From the NCBI GenBank assembly GCA_902793995.1, contig CADBFP010000009.1, positions 23,351 through 87,350 of the forward strand: 64,000 nt of DNA, written 5' to 3'. Within the stretch, counting starts at the first letter, position 1. Every line of letters begins with the position of its first letter. The notes below the pieces were generated by a model, which did no database searches, had not been told where the DNA came from, and saw nothing but the letters and a program-made list of their open reading frames with translations. Made by a program: the position numbers and the translations under genes. Below are positions 50,165 through 60,472 of the stretch, one piece after another. Source of the stretch: an uncultured Lachnospiraceae bacterium. GTDB lineage: Bacteria > Bacillota > Clostridia > Lachnospirales > Lachnospiraceae.

Positions 50165-50605
50165 TTATTCTTCTACCGTTCCGCCTGCGGCTTCAACCTT
50201 ATTCTTGGCGCCTTCGCTGATCAGAAGCCCTTTTACGGTGAACTTCTTGCTCAGCTCGCCATGGCCCAGCACCTTGATGCCGTCCCGGGGGTTCTTCACC
50301 AGGCCGGACTCCAGAATGGCTTCCGGGGTGATGACAGCGCCGTCTTCGAAGCGGCTCTGCAGAGCGGATACATCAATCCCCACGATTTCCTTGGAGTTGA
50401 TGTTGGTAAAGCCCCGCTTGGGGATCCGGCGGAATAAGGGCATCTGGCCGCCTTCGAAACCGGGACGGGGAGCCCCGGAACGGGCTTTCTGGCCCTTGTG
50501 GCCCTTGCCGGCGGTCTTGCCGTTTCCGGAAGCATGGCCCCGGCCCCGACGGTAATCGCTGTGCTTGGAACCTTCTGCAGGCTGCAGATTGGATAAGTTC
50601 ATCAT
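50165..50605 (-). CDS. rplO: 50S ribosomal protein L15
   Basis: A late-assembly large-subunit protein of 146 residues. The glycine-rich N-terminus ([20 protein letters not shown]) and the [19 protein letters not shown] block are diagnostic. Two ATG codons in a row are possible starts. The first overlaps the rpmD stop by four bases, which implies coupled translation. Confidence 0.98.
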   Translation of the reverse strand: MMNLSNLQPAEGSKHSDYRRGRGHASGNGKTAGKGHKGQKARSGAPRPGFEGGQMPLFRRIPKRGFTNINSKEIVGIDVSALQSRFEDGAVITPEAILESGLVKNPRDGIKVLGHGELSKKFTVKGLLISEGAKNKVEAAGGTVEE

Positions 50606-50790
50606 GCTTCCACCTCCTCTACCTGCACCAGATGCTTTACATGCCAGAGCATGCCCCGTACCGCCTCGTTGTCCGGCAGGGTGTTGCTGTGGTGCAGCTT
50701 TCTAAGGCCCAGCGCCTCTACGGTTTTCTTATGCTTGGGAATCGCACCGATAGGGGATTTCACCAGCGTCACTTTTAACTTCTTAGCCAT
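50602..50790 (-). CDS. rpmD: 50S ribosomal protein L30
   Basis: A small large-subunit protein of 62 residues with the single conserved fold of L30 ([20 protein letters not shown], then [10 protein letters not shown]). Length and place between rpsE and rplO are standard. The stop codon overlaps the first codon of rplO. Confidence 0.97.
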   Translation of the reverse strand: MAKKLKVTLVKSPIGAIPKHKKTVEALGLRKLHHSNTLPDNEAVRGMLWHVKHLVQVEEVEA

Positions 50791-50805
50791 GAGTTTCCCC
50801 TCCTA

Positions 50806-51315
50806 TCAGCCTAAGATCTCATCCACGGATTTGCCTCTTAAGCGGGCAATCTCTTCCGGGGTGAACATGCTGGTCAGGCCGTTGATGGCAGCCAGCACCA
50901 CGTTGTGCTTGTTGTTGGAACCCAGGGACTTGGTACGGATATTGCGGATGCCCGCCTTTTCCATCACCGCACGGGCCGGGCCGCCGGCGATAACGCCGGT
51001 ACCTTCGGGCGCCCGCTTCAGCATCACGGTGGCGCTGCCGAACTTGCCGGTGAAATCGTGGGGCACGGAACCGTTTTCATCCATGGGGATCTCCACCAGA
51101 CGGCGGGTAGCGGCTTCCTTGGCCTTGCGGATGGCTTCCGGCACTTCCTTGGCTTTGCCGGTGCCGGCGCCCACATGGCCGTTGCCGTCCCCTACCACCA
51201 CCAGGGCGGAGAAGCGGGAGTTACGGCCGCCTTTTACGGTTTTGGAAACCCGGCGCAGTTCCACTAAAGTATCGGTTAATTCCAGGGTCGTGGGATCAAT
51301 ATTGGTTCTCTTCAT
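50806..51315 (-). CDS. rpsE: 30S ribosomal protein S5
   Basis: Shapes the mRNA entry tunnel and decoding accuracy. The 169-residue protein has the double-stranded-RNA-like N-terminal domain ([20 protein letters not shown]) and the C-terminal [17 protein letters not shown] segment. Mutations in the first block give spectinomycin resistance in other bacteria; here it reads as wild type. It lies 12 bases after rplR. Confidence 0.98.
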   Translation of the reverse strand: MKRTNIDPTTLELTDTLVELRRVSKTVKGGRNSRFSALVVVGDGNGHVGAGTGKAKEVPEAIRKAKEAATRRLVEIPMDENGSVPHDFTGKFGSATVMLKRAPEGTGVIAGGPARAVMEKAGIRNIRTKSLGSNNKHNVVLAAINGLTSMFTPEEIARLRGKSVDEILG

Positions 51316-51327
51316 GTCTGCGCCTCC

Positions 51328-51696
51328 TTAAAACTTCAGTCCGGCTTCCCGGGCGGCTTCCGCCAGGGCCTGGACCTTTCCGTGATACAGGAACCCGCCC
51401 CGGTCAAAGACCACTTCGGTAATGCCGGCTTCCAGAGCCCGCTTGCCGATGAGGGTGCCCACATAGGAGGCAGCTTCCACATTGTCCGTGTACTCCAGCT
51501 CTGCCTTGGCCGCTTTCTCCAAAGTGGAGGCGGTAAGCAGAGTCTTCTGAGCGTTGTCGTCAATGATCTGGGCATACATATGCTTGTTGCTTCTGAAAAC
51601 CGCCAGACGGGGTCTTTCGGCAGTGCCGGCGAAGCGGTTGCGCAGTCTTAAGTGCTTTTTCTCACGTACTTCTTTACGGGATTTCTTGCTAACCAT
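51328..51696 (-). CDS. rplR: 50S ribosomal protein L18
   Basis: Binds 5S rRNA in the central protuberance. The 122-residue product has [20 protein letters not shown] near the start, and [20 protein letters not shown] near the end, both conserved. Gene order rplF-rplR-rpsE is the usual one. Confidence 0.98.
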   Translation of the reverse strand: MVSKKSRKEVREKKHLRLRNRFAGTAERPRLAVFRSNKHMYAQIIDDNAQKTLLTASTLEKAAKAELEYTDNVEAASYVGTLIGKRALEAGITEVVFDRGGFLYHGKVQALAEAAREAGLKF

Positions 51697-51707
51697 GTTA
51701 CGCCTCC

Positions 51708-52250
51708 TTACTTCTTGCCGGCCTTACCCACCTTGCGGCGGATGTGCTCGTCAGCATACTTGATACCCTTGCCCTTGTAAGGTTCCGGTCCCCGCTTGCC
51801 GCGGATTTCCGCCGCATACTGGCCGACCTTTTCCTTATCGATGCCCTTTACCACGATCTTGTTGGCGGTTTCGCAGACAGACTCAATGCCTTCCGGATCC
51901 GTCATCACCACCGGGTGGGAATAGCCCAGGGTCAGGGTCAGGGTCTTGCCCTCCTTGGCAGCACGATAGCCAACGCCGTTGATCTCCAGGACCTTCTGAT
52001 ATCCTTCGGATACCCCTACTACCATATTGTTCAGCAGGGAACGGGTGAGGCCGTGCAAAGCCCGGTTTCTCTTTAAGTCATTGGGGCGGGTCACGGTAAT
52101 TTCCGCGCCCTCCTGCTTGATTTCCATCTCGGCCGGCAGAACCCGCTCTAAGGTTCCCTTGGGGCCTTTTACCGTCACTTTGTTATTTTCTGCGATTTCC
52201 ACAGTGACTCCTGCGGGCACCGCGATAGGCATTTTTCCTACTCGTGACAT
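51708..52250 (-). CDS. rplF: 50S ribosomal protein L6
   Basis: Stabilises the base of the GTPase-associated stalk. The 180-residue protein consists of two related domains. The start is [19 protein letters not shown] and the C-terminal signature is [20 protein letters not shown]. Length is typical. Confidence 0.98.
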   Translation of the reverse strand: MSRVGKMPIAVPAGVTVEIAENNKVTVKGPKGTLERVLPAEMEIKQEGAEITVTRPNDLKRNRALHGLTRSLLNNMVVGVSEGYQKVLEINGVGYRAAKEGKTLTLTLGYSHPVVMTDPEGIESVCETANKIVVKGIDKEKVGQYAAEIRGKRGPEPYKGKGIKYADEHIRRKVGKAGKK

Positions 52251-52275
52251 TTTCGCCTTACTCCTTCTTTATTTT

Positions 52276-52680
52276 TTACCAGATATAGGCCAGCACTTCG
52301 CCGCCCACATTCTTCTGACGGGCTTCTTTATCCGTCAGAATGCCTTCGTTGGTGGATACGATGGCGATACCCAGACCGCCCAGTACCTTGGGCAGCTCAT
52401 CCGCGCCGGCATAAATCCGAAGGCCGGGCTTGGAAATGCGGGTGAGGCCGTGAATGACCTTCTCATTTTTGTCGCGACCGTACTTTAAGGTCACATGGAT
52501 GGTCTTCTTCACTTCATCTCCATCGATGGTGTAGGCCTTGATATAGCCTTCCTTCAGCAGGATTTCCGCGATGGCAGCCTTGATCCGGGAAGAAGGAATA
52601 TCCACGGTGTCGTGCTTTGCCGTATTGGCATTGCGGATTCTTGTCAGCATATCAGCAATCGGATCGCTCATTACAGCCAT
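52276..52680 (-). CDS. rpsH: 30S ribosomal protein S8
   Basis: A 16S rRNA-binding protein of the platform and, in other bacteria, the repressor of the spc operon. The 134-residue sequence has [15 protein letters not shown] at the start and [20 protein letters not shown] near the end. The first ATG (52680) gives three extra residues compared with the usual MSDPIADM start, for which 52671 is an alternative. Confidence 0.98.
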   Translation of the reverse strand: MAVMSDPIADMLTRIRNANTAKHDTVDIPSSRIKAAIAEILLKEGYIKAYTIDGDEVKKTIHVTLKYGRDKNEKVIHGLTRISKPGLRIYAGADELPKVLGGLGIAIVSTNEGILTDKEARQKNVGGEVLAYIW

Positions 52681-52698
52681 GATTCTCTCCTCCTTTCC

Positions 52699-52884
52699 TT
52701 ACCAGCTTGCCTTGCGCACGCCGGGGATTTCGCCCTTGTAGGCCAGTTCCCTAAAGCAGATCCGGCAGATACCGTACTTGCGGAGCACCGCATGGGGACG
52801 GCCGCAGAGACGGCAACGGGTGTATGCACGGGTGGAAAACTTAGGCTTGCGCTGCTGTTTCACCTTCATTGATGTTTTTGCCAT
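52699..52884 (-). CDS. rpsN: 30S ribosomal protein S14, zinc type
   Basis: The short (61-residue) zinc-binding form of S14. Cys24, Cys27, Cys40 and Cys43 form the ribbon (CRLC and CRIC). The short C+ paralogue is the usual one in Firmicutes; the longer zinc-free form is not in this window. It is placed between rplE and rpsH. Confidence 0.98.
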   Translation of the reverse strand: MAKTSMKVKQQRKPKFSTRAYTRCRLCGRPHAVLRKYGICRICFRELAYKGEIPGVRKASW

Positions 52885-52896
52885 GATCTTTCCTCC

Positions 52897-53442
52897 TTAG
52901 TGCCGGCTGAAGGGCATATTGAACTGGGCTAAAAGCTCCCGGGCTTCTTCGTCCGTTCTGGCCGTGGTGACGATGATGATATCCATGCCCCGGGTCTTGT
53001 CGATCTTGTCGTACTCGATTTCGGGGAAGATCAGCTGTTCCCGGATGCCCAGGGCATAGTTGCCGCGGCCATCAAAGGAGTTGGGATTCACGCCCCGGAA
53101 GTCCCGGACGCGGGGCAGGGACAAATTCACCAGACGATCCAGGAATTCGTACATCCTGTCGCCCCTTAAGGTCACCTTGCAGCCGATCTTCATGCCCTCG
53201 CGGATCTTGAAGTTGGCGATGGACTTCTTGGCGGTGGTCATAATGGGCTTCTGGCCGGTGATGATCTCCAGATCCTTCATGGCGCTCTCTAAGAGCTTGG
53301 CGTTTTCCTTGGCTTCGCCGACGCCCATGTTCACCACAATCTTGTCCAGCTTGGGAACCTGCATCACGTTTTTGTAGCCGAACTTTTTGGTCAAAGCGGG
53401 AACGACTTCATCTTTATAAAATTCTTTTAATCTGCTGCTCAC
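52897..53442 (-). CDS. rplE: 50S ribosomal protein L5
   Basis: Contacts 5S rRNA and the P-site tRNA. The 181-residue protein begins with GTG (53442) after a strong TAAGGAGG site. Conserved blocks are [20 protein letters not shown] and [20 protein letters not shown]. No ATG fits the family start. Confidence 0.98.
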   Translation of the reverse strand: MSSRLKEFYKDEVVPALTKKFGYKNVMQVPKLDKIVVNMGVGEAKENAKLLESAMKDLEIITGQKPIMTTAKKSIANFKIREGMKIGCKVTLRGDRMYEFLDRLVNLSLPRVRDFRGVNPNSFDGRGNYALGIREQLIFPEIEYDKIDKTRGMDIIIVTTARTDEEARELLAQFNMPFSRH

Positions 53443-53453
53443 TTTGAACCTCC

Positions 53454-53786
53454 TTAGTCAATGACCACAGGGCCGTTTGCCGTTTTGGCTACCCGGACCT
53501 TCTTCACCTTGCCGTCCTTGCCTTCCTGGGTGGTGAAACCGACCCGGACGGGCTTGCCGCCGTGGAGCAGCATCACATTGGAGGCATCAATGGTGCCTTC
53601 CATTTTCAGGATGCCGCCATTGGGGTTCTTGGCGCTCTGCTTGTTGTGTTTGGTGATCATATTCACACCCTGCACCGTCAGCCGGCCTGCCTTGTGATCG
53701 ATCTTAAGGACCTTTCCTTCACGGCCTTTATCTTTGCCGGCGATGACACGGACGGTGTCACCGACTTTAATTTTAGACATAGACAT
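53454..53786 (-). CDS. rplX: 50S ribosomal protein L24
   Basis: An assembly-initiating large-subunit protein of 110 residues with a KOW motif ([19 protein letters not shown]). The first ATG (53786) lies after TAAGGAGGA; a second ATG two codons on is possible. Length and gene order are standard. Confidence 0.98.
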   Translation of the reverse strand: MSMSKIKVGDTVRVIAGKDKGREGKVLKIDHKAGRLTVQGVNMITKHNKQSAKNPNGGILKMEGTIDASNVMLLHGGKPVRVGFTTQEGKDGKVKKVRVAKTANGPVVID

Positions 53787-53798
53787 GACGGGTCCTCC

Positions 53799-54167
53799 TT
53801 ACAGTACTTCGGGAGCCAGGGATACGATCTTCATGAACTGTTTTTCACGAAGTTCCCGGGCTACCGGCCCAAAGATACGGGTACCTCTGGGAGTTTTGTC
53901 CTCGCGGATGATGACCGCGGCGTTTTCATCAAACTTGATGTAGGAGCCGTTTTTGCGGCGGGCGCCGTGCTTGGTGCGGACCACAACGGCCTTTACCACT
54001 TCGCCCTTCTTTACCATACCGCCCGGCGCTGCATCCTTTACGGTGGCCACGATGATGTCGCCGATTCCCGCATAGCGGCGGACAGAGCCCCCCAGCACAC
54101 GGATGCAGAGAATTTCTTTCGCGCCGGTGTTGTCAGCAACCTTCAGTCTGCTTTCCTGTTGAATCAT
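53799..54167 (-). CDS. rplN: 50S ribosomal protein L14
   Basis: An intersubunit-bridge protein of 122 residues. The strongly conserved [19 protein letters not shown] and the [20 protein letters not shown] block are present. It precedes rplX by 12 bases. Confidence 0.98.
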   Translation of the reverse strand: MIQQESRLKVADNTGAKEILCIRVLGGSVRRYAGIGDIIVATVKDAAPGGMVKKGEVVKAVVVRTKHGARRKNGSYIKFDENAAVIIREDKTPRGTRIFGPVARELREKQFMKIVSLAPEVL

Positions 54168-54185
54168 TTGCTTTCTCCTCCCGGC

Positions 54186-54440
54186 TTATTTCGCCTTCTC
54201 GACGATTTCCACCAGCCGCCATCTCTTATCCTTGGACAGAGGCCGGGTCTCCATGACCTTCACGGTATCACCGATGCCGCACTGGTTCTCTTCGTCATGG
54301 GCTTTTAACTTATAGGTCCGTTTTACAATCTTTCCGTATAAGGGGTGTCTTACGTGGTCCTCGATGGCGACAACAATGGTCTTGTCCATCTTATCGCTGA
54401 TGACTTTGCCCACACGGGTTTTTCTTAAGTTTCTTTCCAC
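54186..54440 (-). CDS. rpsQ: 30S ribosomal protein S17
   Basis: A primary 16S rRNA binder with an OB fold. The true start is a GTG at 54440 with AAGGAGGAG upstream, giving the canonical 84-residue protein ([20 protein letters not shown]). The open frame reaches 54470, but that part would overlap rpmC and code for its ribosome site, so it is excluded. Confidence 0.97.
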   Translation of the reverse strand: MERNLRKTRVGKVISDKMDKTIVVAIEDHVRHPLYGKIVKRTYKLKAHDEENQCGIGDTVKVMETRPLSKDKRWRLVEIVEKAK

Positions 54441-54453
54441 GTCTTGCTCCTCC

Positions 54454-54654
54454 TTACTCGGCCTTGGCACGGATCAGGGTCTGAATCCGGGCGATATTCT
54501 TGCGCACCTCGGTGATGCGGGCCGTATTCTGCAGCTGATTGGTGGCGTTCTGGAAGCGGAGGTTAAAGAGCTCCTTCTTGGCAGAAACCAGTTCCTCTTC
54601 CAGCTGGGCCGGGGTAAACTCATTTAATTTCTTCAAATACTCTTTGCTCTTCAC
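54454..54654 (-). CDS. rpmC: 50S ribosomal protein L29
   Basis: A 66-residue two-helix protein at the tunnel exit and part of the SRP and trigger-factor dock. It begins with a GTG that overlaps the rplP stop (GTGA), so it is translated by coupling. The [20 protein letters not shown] helix is diagnostic. Confidence 0.97.
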   Translation of the reverse strand: MKSKEYLKKLNEFTPAQLEEELVSAKKELFNLRFQNATNQLQNTARITEVRKNIARIQTLIRAKAE

Positions 54655-55082
54655 TTCGCTTCACCGCCTTCCAGTTCCGCTTTGGAAACGATCTTGCACT
54701 TCACCGGCAGCTTGTGCATGGCCAGCCGGAGAGCTTCCCGGGCGGTTTCTTCCGCCACGCCGGCGATTTCGAACATCACCCGGCCGGGCTTCACCACGGC
54801 TACCCAGTACTCTACCGTGCCTTTACCGGAACCCATACGGGTTTCCGCCGGCTTGGTGGTAACGGGCTTGTCCGGGAAGATCTTGATCCACACCTTACCG
54901 CCACGCTTGATATAACGGGTCATGGCTACACGGGCTGCTTCAATCTGGTTGGATTTGATCCAGGCGGGCTCCGCCGCTACCAGACCATATTCGCCGTAGG
55001 TGATTGTGGTGCCGCGGGTAGGCTTGCCGGCCATGGAACCGCGGAACTGCTTACGACGCTTAACTCTTTTCGGCATTAACAT
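54651..55082 (-). CDS. rplP: 50S ribosomal protein L16
   Basis: Organises the A-site tRNA region of the large subunit. The 143-residue protein starts [20 protein letters not shown] and contains the [20 protein letters not shown] block, both canonical. It lies two bases after the rpsC stop and overlaps rpmC by four bases. Confidence 0.98.
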   Translation of the reverse strand: MLMPKRVKRRKQFRGSMAGKPTRGTTITYGEYGLVAAEPAWIKSNQIEAARVAMTRYIKRGGKVWIKIFPDKPVTTKPAETRMGSGKGTVEYWVAVVKPGRVMFEIAGVAEETAREALRLAMHKLPVKCKIVSKAELEGGEAK

Positions 55083-55084
55083 GA

Positions 55085-55744
55085 TCAGTTCTCGCTCCCT
55101 TCCTTGTTTTTCTTGGTGGGAAGCACTTCACCCTTGTAGATCCAGACTTTTACGCCTATCTTTCCGTAGGTGGTATTGGCTTCTGCAAAACCGTAGTCGA
55201 TATCGGCCCGAAGGGTCTGCAGGGGAATGGTTCCCTCGCTGTAGAATTCGGTGCGGGCGATATCGGCGCCGCCCAGACGGCCGCCCACAGAGGCTTTAAT
55301 GCCCAGGGCGCCGCTCTTTAAGGCCCGGCCCATGGCGGACTTCACAGCCCGGCGGTAGCCTACGCGGCCTTCCAGCTGGTGGGCAATGTTCTCTGCCACT
55401 AACTGGGCTTCCTTATCGGGGCGCTTGATCTCCTTCACATCGATGAGCAGCTTGCGGGTAGTCATCTTCTGCACATCCGCTTTCAGCTTCTCGATGTCCG
55501 CGCCGCCCTTGCCGATTACCATACCGGGCTTGGCGGTGAAGATGGTTACCTTCACCCGGTCCGAAGCCCGTTCGATGGTAACCCGGGAGATGCCGGAATC
55601 GTACAGTCTCTTTTTCAGATAGTTACGAATCTTGTTATCTTCCACCAGGTTGTCAGCAAAGTCCTTGCTATCCGCATACCAGACGGATTCCCAGCCCTTG
55701 ATGACGCCTACTCTTAAACCATGAGGATTAACTTTCTGTCCCAT
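55085..55744 (-). CDS. rpsC: 30S ribosomal protein S3
   Basis: Forms the mRNA entry site together with S4 and S5. The 219-residue protein has the N-terminal [19 protein letters not shown], a KH domain with the GKGG loop (78-81) and the C-terminal [20 protein letters not shown]. It lies 12 bases after rplV. Confidence 0.98.
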   Translation of the reverse strand: MGQKVNPHGLRVGVIKGWESVWYADSKDFADNLVEDNKIRNYLKKRLYDSGISRVTIERASDRVKVTIFTAKPGMVIGKGGADIEKLKADVQKMTTRKLLIDVKEIKRPDKEAQLVAENIAHQLEGRVGYRRAVKSAMGRALKSGALGIKASVGGRLGGADIARTEFYSEGTIPLQTLRADIDYGFAEANTTYGKIGVKVWIYKGEVLPTKKNKEGSEN

Positions 55745-55755
55745 TTTCTGCCTCC

Positions 55756-56145
55756 TTACTCCTTCTCATCCAGTACGATGGTGATGTGGCTCATGCGCTT
55801 CTCGATCCGGTAAGCGCGGCCCTGGGCTCTGGGATGAATCCGCTTCATGGTGGGTCCCTTGTTGGCGTAGCATTCCGCCACATAGAGCTTATCCGCATCC
55901 AAGCCGTTGTTGTTTTCCGCATTGGCAATGGCGCTCTTAAGCAGCTTGGTGATGATTTCGGAGCCGTAGCGGGGATTGTAAGTCACGATGGCCAGTGCCT
56001 TATTCGCGTCCTTGCCCCGGATGGCGTCCAGTACGAAGCAGGCCTTCGTCACGGAAATCCGTGCGTAGGAGAGCTTAGCCGAAGGGCGGGTGTCCTTCTG
56101 CGCATTCCTTTCTCTCTTAATCTGAGAACGATGTCCTTTTGCCAT
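55756..56145 (-). CDS. rplV: 50S ribosomal protein L22
   Basis: Lines the exit tunnel with a long beta hairpin. The 129-residue product has the [20 protein letters not shown] and [20 protein letters not shown] blocks. The hairpin region ([20 protein letters not shown]) is complete, so no macrolide-type deletion is visible. Confidence 0.98.
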   Translation of the reverse strand: MAKGHRSQIKRERNAQKDTRPSAKLSYARISVTKACFVLDAIRGKDANKALAIVTYNPRYGSEIITKLLKSAIANAENNNGLDADKLYVAECYANKGPTMKRIHPRAQGRAYRIEKRMSHITIVLDEKE

Positions 56146-56168
56146 GAATGATACCTCCTTCCTTCCGC

Positions 56169-56450
56169 TTATCTGCCTCTGGTGCTCTTTTCGTCCTTGC
56201 CATGGCCCCGGTAAGTGCGGGTGGCAACGAACTCGCCCAGCTTATGGCCGACCATGTCTTCGGTGACATACACCGGCACATGCTTGCGGCCGTCATGTAC
56301 GGCGATGGTGTGCCCCACAAAACTGGGGAAAATGGTGGAACGACGAGACCAGGTCTTTACTACCGTCTTTTGGCCGCTGGCGTTTAACGCATCAATCTTC
56401 TTTAAGAGATGGTCATCGGCGAAAGGGCCTTTTTTCAATGAACGAGACAT
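56169..56450 (-). CDS. rpsS: 30S ribosomal protein S19
   Basis: A head protein next to S13. The 93-residue protein shows [20 protein letters not shown], the [20 protein letters not shown] block and [19 protein letters not shown]. Length and place between rplB and rplV are standard. Confidence 0.98.
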   Translation of the reverse strand: MSRSLKKGPFADDHLLKKIDALNASGQKTVVKTWSRRSTIFPSFVGHTIAVHDGRKHVPVYVTEDMVGHKLGEFVATRTYRGHGKDEKSTRGR

Positions 56451-56461
56451 TTCTTACCTCC

Positions 56462-57307
56462 TTATTTCACCGACTTGCCGTCACGGCGTCTTACGATCAA
56501 CTTATTGGAATGCTTCTTGGCCTTCCGGGTCTTGTAACCCAGAGCAGGCTTGCCCCAAGGGGTGCTGGGCCCGCTGCGGCCGATGGGGGCACGGCCCTCG
56601 CCGCCGCCGTGGGGGTGGTCATTGGGGTTCATAACGGAACCGCGGACCGTGGGACGGATGCCCATGTGGCGCTTGCGGCCGGCCTTCCCGATGTTTACCA
56701 GGTTGTGCTCGCCGTTGCCTACCACACCGATGGTGGCCCGGCAGCCGATGGGCACCATGCGCATTTCACCGGAGGGAAGACGCAGGGTGGCGTACTTGCC
56801 TTCCTTGGCCATCAGCTGGGCGGATCCGCCGGCGGCTCTTACCATCTGACCGCCCTTGCCGGGGATCATTTCGATGTTGTGCACCTGGGCACCTACGGGG
56901 ATGTTGGCCAAAGGCAGGCAGTTCCCCAGCTTGGCTTCCGCCTGAGGGCCGCTTACCACGGTCATGCCGTCGGTCAAGCCTTCGGGGGCCAGGATGTAGG
57001 CCTTCTCGCCGTCTGCATAGCAGATCAGGGCGATGTTGGCGGTGCGGTTGGGATCGTATTCCACGCCGATTACCTTGGCGGGAATGCCGTCTTTCCCATT
57101 GCGCTTGAAATCGATGATCCGGTATTTTCTCCGGGAGCCGCCGCCCTGGTGCCGGACAGTAATCTTGCCCTGGTTATTGCGGCCCGCATTTTTCTTTAAA
57201 GACTCCGTCAGAGATTTTTCCGGCGTTTTCTTGGTGACTGCGGCGAAATCAAGGCCGGTCATCTGCCGTCTGGACGGGGTATAGGGATTATATTTTTTAA
57301 TACCCAT
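56462..57307 (-). CDS. rplB: 50S ribosomal protein L2
   Basis: One of the most conserved large-subunit proteins, needed for subunit joining and peptidyl transfer. The 281-residue product has [20 protein letters not shown] at the start and [22 protein letters not shown] near the end, which includes the essential His. Length is typical (about 275-280). Confidence 0.98.
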   Translation of the reverse strand: MGIKKYNPYTPSRRQMTGLDFAAVTKKTPEKSLTESLKKNAGRNNQGKITVRHQGGGSRRKYRIIDFKRNGKDGIPAKVIGVEYDPNRTANIALICYADGEKAYILAPEGLTDGMTVVSGPQAEAKLGNCLPLANIPVGAQVHNIEMIPGKGGQMVRAAGGSAQLMAKEGKYATLRLPSGEMRMVPIGCRATIGVVGNGEHNLVNIGKAGRKRHMGIRPTVRGSVMNPNDHPHGGGEGRAPIGRSGPSTPWGKPALGYKTRKAKKHSNKLIVRRRDGKSVK

Positions 57308-57366
57308 TACGCTTTGTTCTCCTTATTTTCTTCTCACGGCCAGGGGGCCGTATAAACGGAGGCGCC

Positions 57367-57666
57367 TTACAGGCCCTCGAAGATCTCGATGTCCGCGCTG
57401 TCCGCAGTCAGAGATACGATCGCCTTCTTGGTCTTGGCCGTGCGGCCCTGGGTCATGCCCCGGCGGCGCAGCTTGCCGCCGCAGTTCATGGTGTTGACAG
57501 AGGCGACCTTGGTGCCTTCAAACAGTCTTTCCACTGCATCTTTCACCTGAGTCTTGGTGGCATCGGGATGTACATAGAAGGTGTATTTCTTCTCGCCCAT
57601 GAGCCCCATGCTCTTTTCCGTAATAACGGGACGAAGGATTACGTCATAGTATTTCAGATCCGCCAT
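57367..57666 (-). CDS. rplW: 50S ribosomal protein L23
   Basis: A tunnel-exit protein that docks trigger factor and SRP. The 99-residue sequence has [20 protein letters not shown] and [20 protein letters not shown]. Its first base overlaps the last base of the rplD stop codon, so translation is coupled. Confidence 0.98.
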   Translation of the reverse strand: MADLKYYDVILRPVITEKSMGLMGEKKYTFYVHPDATKTQVKDAVERLFEGTKVASVNTMNCGGKLRRRGMTQGRTAKTKKAIVSLTADSADIEIFEGL

Positions 57667-58286
57667 TATGCGTACACCTCCTCAATTGCGTGCACCGCCG
57701 ATTCGGAAATCATCAGGCTGTCGTACTTTAAAATATCGTAGACATTGATGGTATTCACCTGAGCGGTTTTCACATCCGGAATGTTCCGGGCAGACAGGAT
57801 CACATTCTGATCCAGCTCATCCAGCACTACCAGCGCCTTCTCTAACTTGAGGGCGTCCAGCGCGGCCTGGAACTTCTTGGTCTTGATCTCATCCAGAGAC
57901 AGGTCGTTGATGACGAAGAACTTGCCATCGTTTACCCGGCTGGTGAGGGCGCTCTTTAACGCAGCCCGCTTTTCCTTCTTGTTCAGCTTGAAGCTGTAAT
58001 CCCGGGGAGTGGGGGCGAATACGACGCCGCCGCCTTTCCACTGGGGAGCCCGGATGGAACCCTGACGGGCGTGGCCGGTGCCTTTCTGGCGCCAAGGCTT
58101 CTTGCCGCCTCCCCGGACTTCGCCCCGGGTCTTGGCCTTCTGGGTGCCCTGGCGGTTGTTGGCCAGCTGCTGCAGCACGGCCAAGTGAACCAGATGTTCG
58201 TTAATTTCTACGCCGAAGATTTCGTCTTTTAATTCGATCTCTCCGACGGCTTTGCCTTCCATATTATAGACAGATACTTTTGCCAT
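57666..58286 (-). CDS. rplD: 50S ribosomal protein L4
   Basis: Part of the exit-tunnel constriction. The 206-residue product contains the [20 protein letters not shown] loop that reaches the tunnel. In enteric bacteria L4 also represses the S10 operon; a similar role here is unproven. It lies 23 bases after rplC. Confidence 0.98.
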   Translation of the reverse strand: MAKVSVYNMEGKAVGEIELKDEIFGVEINEHLVHLAVLQQLANNRQGTQKAKTRGEVRGGGKKPWRQKGTGHARQGSIRAPQWKGGGVVFAPTPRDYSFKLNKKEKRAALKSALTSRVNDGKFFVINDLSLDEIKTKKFQAALDALKLEKALVVLDELDQNVILSARNIPDVKTAQVNTINVYDILKYDSLMISESAVHAIEEVYA

Positions 58287-58309
58287 CGTAGGTTTCTCCT
58301 TTCCGCGCC

Positions 58310-58933
58310 TTAAGCCTTAACGCTCTCTTTTAAGGTCACGAGAGACTTCTTGGGTCCGGGAACGGAGCCCTTGACTAAGATCAGATTCTCTTCCGCATCC
58401 ACCCGGATGATTTCCAGGTTCTGAATGGTGATGCGCTTGTGACCCATCTGACCCGCCATCTTTTTGCCCTTAAATACACGGCTGGGGTCGGAAGCGGCGC
58501 CGTTGGAACCGGCATGACGGTGATACTTGGAACCGTGAGCCATGGGGCCGCGGTGCAGGCCGTGGCGGTGAATGGCGCCCTGGAAGCCTTTACCCTTGGA
58601 AATAGCGGTGGCATCCACTTTATCGCCGGCGGCGAAGAGGTCTGCCTTGATTTCCTGGCCGGGCTCATATTCGCCTTCCAGCTTCAGCTCCCGGATGTAG
58701 CGCTTGGCAGCGGCGCCGGCTTTGGCGAAGTGGCCCTTCCGGGGCTTGTTCACCCGGGATTCCTTGATGTCTCCGAAGCCTACCTGGATGGCGGCATAGC
58801 CGTCGGTATCCTTGGTTTTCACCTGGGTCACCACACAGGGGCCGGCCTGGAGCACCGTCACCGGCGTCAAGATGCCGTTTTCGTCGAAAATCTGCGTCAT
58901 TCCGACCTTGGTACCTAAAATTGCTTTCTTCAT
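58310..58933 (-). CDS. rplC: 50S ribosomal protein L3
   Basis: An early-assembly protein near the peptidyl-transferase centre. The 207-residue product has [17 protein letters not shown] at the start and the loop [20 protein letters not shown] in the middle. The gap to rpsJ (142 bases, 58934-59075) is unusually long for this operon and contains an interspersed repeat. Confidence 0.98.
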   Translation of the reverse strand: MKKAILGTKVGMTQIFDENGILTPVTVLQAGPCVVTQVKTKDTDGYAAIQVGFGDIKESRVNKPRKGHFAKAGAAAKRYIRELKLEGEYEPGQEIKADLFAAGDKVDATAISKGKGFQGAIHRHGLHRGPMAHGSKYHRHAGSNGAASDPSRVFKGKKMAGQMGHKRITIQNLEIIRVDAEENLILVKGSVPGPKKSLVTLKESVKA

Positions 58934-59008
58934 GTTTCCTCCTACAGCGGAGCACCGGAGTGCTCATACTAAGATTTAATGATTTTTTTGTTTGCCCGTG
59001 TTTCGGAT

Positions 59009-59057
59009 GTGTCATCCTGAGCGGTCCCTGAGCCTGTCGAAGGGCAGCGAAGGATCC
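59009..59057. repeat. Interspersed repeat between rpsJ and rplC
   Basis: GTGTCATCCTGAGC followed by the GGTCCCTGAGCCTGTCGAAG motif and GAAGGATCCC. It is related to 11802-11905, and its middle part is also present in the iorA-upstream repeat. Confidence 0.8.
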
Positions 59058-59075
59058 CATCCTGTTGTTTTGCTA

Positions 59076-59396
59076 TTATGCGTTCTTCATCTTGATCTGG
59101 ATATCTACGCCGGCGGGCACTTCCAGAGCGGACAGAGCCGTAACAATCTTCTGATTGGGACTGATAATGTCAATCAGACGCTTGTGGGTCCGCTGCTCGA
59201 ACTGCTCCCGAGAATCCTTGTACTTATGAACGGCGCGGATGATGGTCACGATTTCCTTCTTGGTAGGAAGGGGCACGGGGCCGCTCACCTGGCATCCGTT
59301 CTTCTTCACCACGTCCACGATCTGGGCCGCGCTGGCGTCCACAGAGCTGTGGTCGTAAGCTTTCAGGATGATTCTCATGATGCGTTCTTTAGCCAT
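59076..59396 (-). CDS. rpsJ: 30S ribosomal protein S10
   Basis: The first gene of the ribosomal cluster: a head protein that also serves as NusE in transcription antitermination. The start is the ATG at 59396 with a TAAGGAGGCG site; the frame to 59456 lies in the leader. The 106-residue product has [20 protein letters not shown] and the [20 protein letters not shown] block. Confidence 0.98.
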   Translation of the reverse strand: MAKERIMRIILKAYDHSSVDASAAQIVDVVKKNGCQVSGPVPLPTKKEIVTIIRAVHKYKDSREQFEQRTHKRLIDIISPNQKIVTALSALEVPAGVDIQIKMKNA

Positions 59397-59648
59397 AAAA
59401 ATAGTCGCCTCCTTATTCGAACTTTTGTGGAAGTCCGACAAGCGGTGACTGTACACGCTTCCGTGTGTGTCCTAAGGGGCTGCACACGTCATCTCTGCTT
59501 CTTGCAGATAGTTGGTACAGTGACTTGTCGTCAGTTTCCTAAACATGACATTCGCTCCACGGAAAACCTGCCACGGGCGGGCAGCAACCTCACGCTTCAC
59601 CGCTATCAATGTCACAGCAAGAGATACTCTACCATGGGATTCTGCAAA
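59397..59648 (-). promoter_or_regulatory. Leader of the S10-spc-alpha cluster
   Basis: The untranslated region before rpsJ, about 220 bases from the probable start near 59618. It contains a stem with GTGTGCAG/CACACACG-like arms (59465-59490 region) and other GC-rich hairpins, which could bind a ribosomal protein, though no known leader motif is recognised. Confidence 0.45.
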
Positions 59649-59654
59649 AAGCAA
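59626..59654 (-). promoter_or_regulatory. Promoter of the ribosomal cluster
   Basis: TTGCTT (59654-59649), a 17-base spacer and TAGAGT (59631-59626) on the minus strand. It is the best candidate between the PAP2 gene and rpsJ. The stretch 59655-59797 is otherwise empty except for the GGATGGCGC/GCGCCATCC hairpin at 59748-59779. Confidence 0.55.
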
Positions 59655-59797
59655 GGTTTAGATTTTATGTTTTTTTGCTACTTCTGCTTGCGAAAATTAA
59701 GTCATTCAAGATGTAGTAGCAGCCGCCAAATCCGGCACCATATGTGGGATGGCGCCTGTAAAGGACACGCGCCATCCACTGCTCTGCAGCGCTGATA

Positions 59798-60454
59798 CTA
59801 CCGCCAGTCCCGCTTCTGCTCTATCCAGTCGGCGGAGCACTTAAACCAGCTCAGCAGCATCAGGCCGAAGAGTAGGCCGCCGATGATATCCGTCAGCCAA
59901 TGGACGCCGGATAAAAAGCGGGCCATAATGGTCAGGCCACCGGCCAGAGCCAGGCAGACCATCAGCATCCGCTTCGGCCCTTCCACAAAGATGTATCGTC
60001 CTACGAAAAACAGGGCGCTGCCGAAGAACACCACTGCCAGCATACTGTGAGTGGAAGGATAGGAGGCCTCCAGCTGTCCGTTTTCTAGAATAGGCCGGTA
60101 ATTGATGACAATCTTATCGAAGGCTTTCCACAGGATTACCAGAATTATATAAAGGCCTCCGGCAGCAAAAATCGCCGGATCCACCTTCTTCAGGCTTTTT
60201 CCTTTGATCCACTGGATGAGCCCCATAAGGGCAATCACCCCGCCGGCCATCATCCCCACCAGGCCCATCACCTTGCTCACATCATACCAGAACAGATTAG
60301 TCTTCACCGCCTCATGCACCGGGCCGTTCAGGGCCGCCAGGCCCACGGCGCTGTCCCGGGGGCCGATGGTTTTCACATCCACCAGCAGCACCAGCAGCGT
60401 AAACAATATGGTCAGGGCCGTCAGCGCGGCGGCCGTCATTAAAGATTTCTTCAT
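59798..60454 (-). CDS. Phosphatase PAP2 family membrane protein
   Basis: A 218-residue integral membrane phosphatase with about six helices. The three PAP2 motifs are present: KIVINYRP (K-x6-RP type), YPSTHS (PSGH, with Thr for Gly) and RFLSGVHWLTDIIGG (SRxxxxxHxxxD, the first Ser replaced by Arg-Phe-Leu-Ser spacing). These enzymes dephosphorylate lipids such as undecaprenyl diphosphate or phosphatidate. The change in motif 2 is common in Firmicutes. It is followed by a hairpin at 59748-59779. Confidence 0.88.
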   Translation of the reverse strand: MKKSLMTAAALTALTILFTLLVLLVDVKTIGPRDSAVGLAALNGPVHEAVKTNLFWYDVSKVMGLVGMMAGGVIALMGLIQWIKGKSLKKVDPAIFAAGGLYIILVILWKAFDKIVINYRPILENGQLEASYPSTHSMLAVVFFGSALFFVGRYIFVEGPKRMLMVCLALAGGLTIMARFLSGVHWLTDIIGGLLFGLMLLSWFKCSADWIEQKRDWR

Positions 60455-60472
60455 TCCCTTCTCCCTTCGGGT

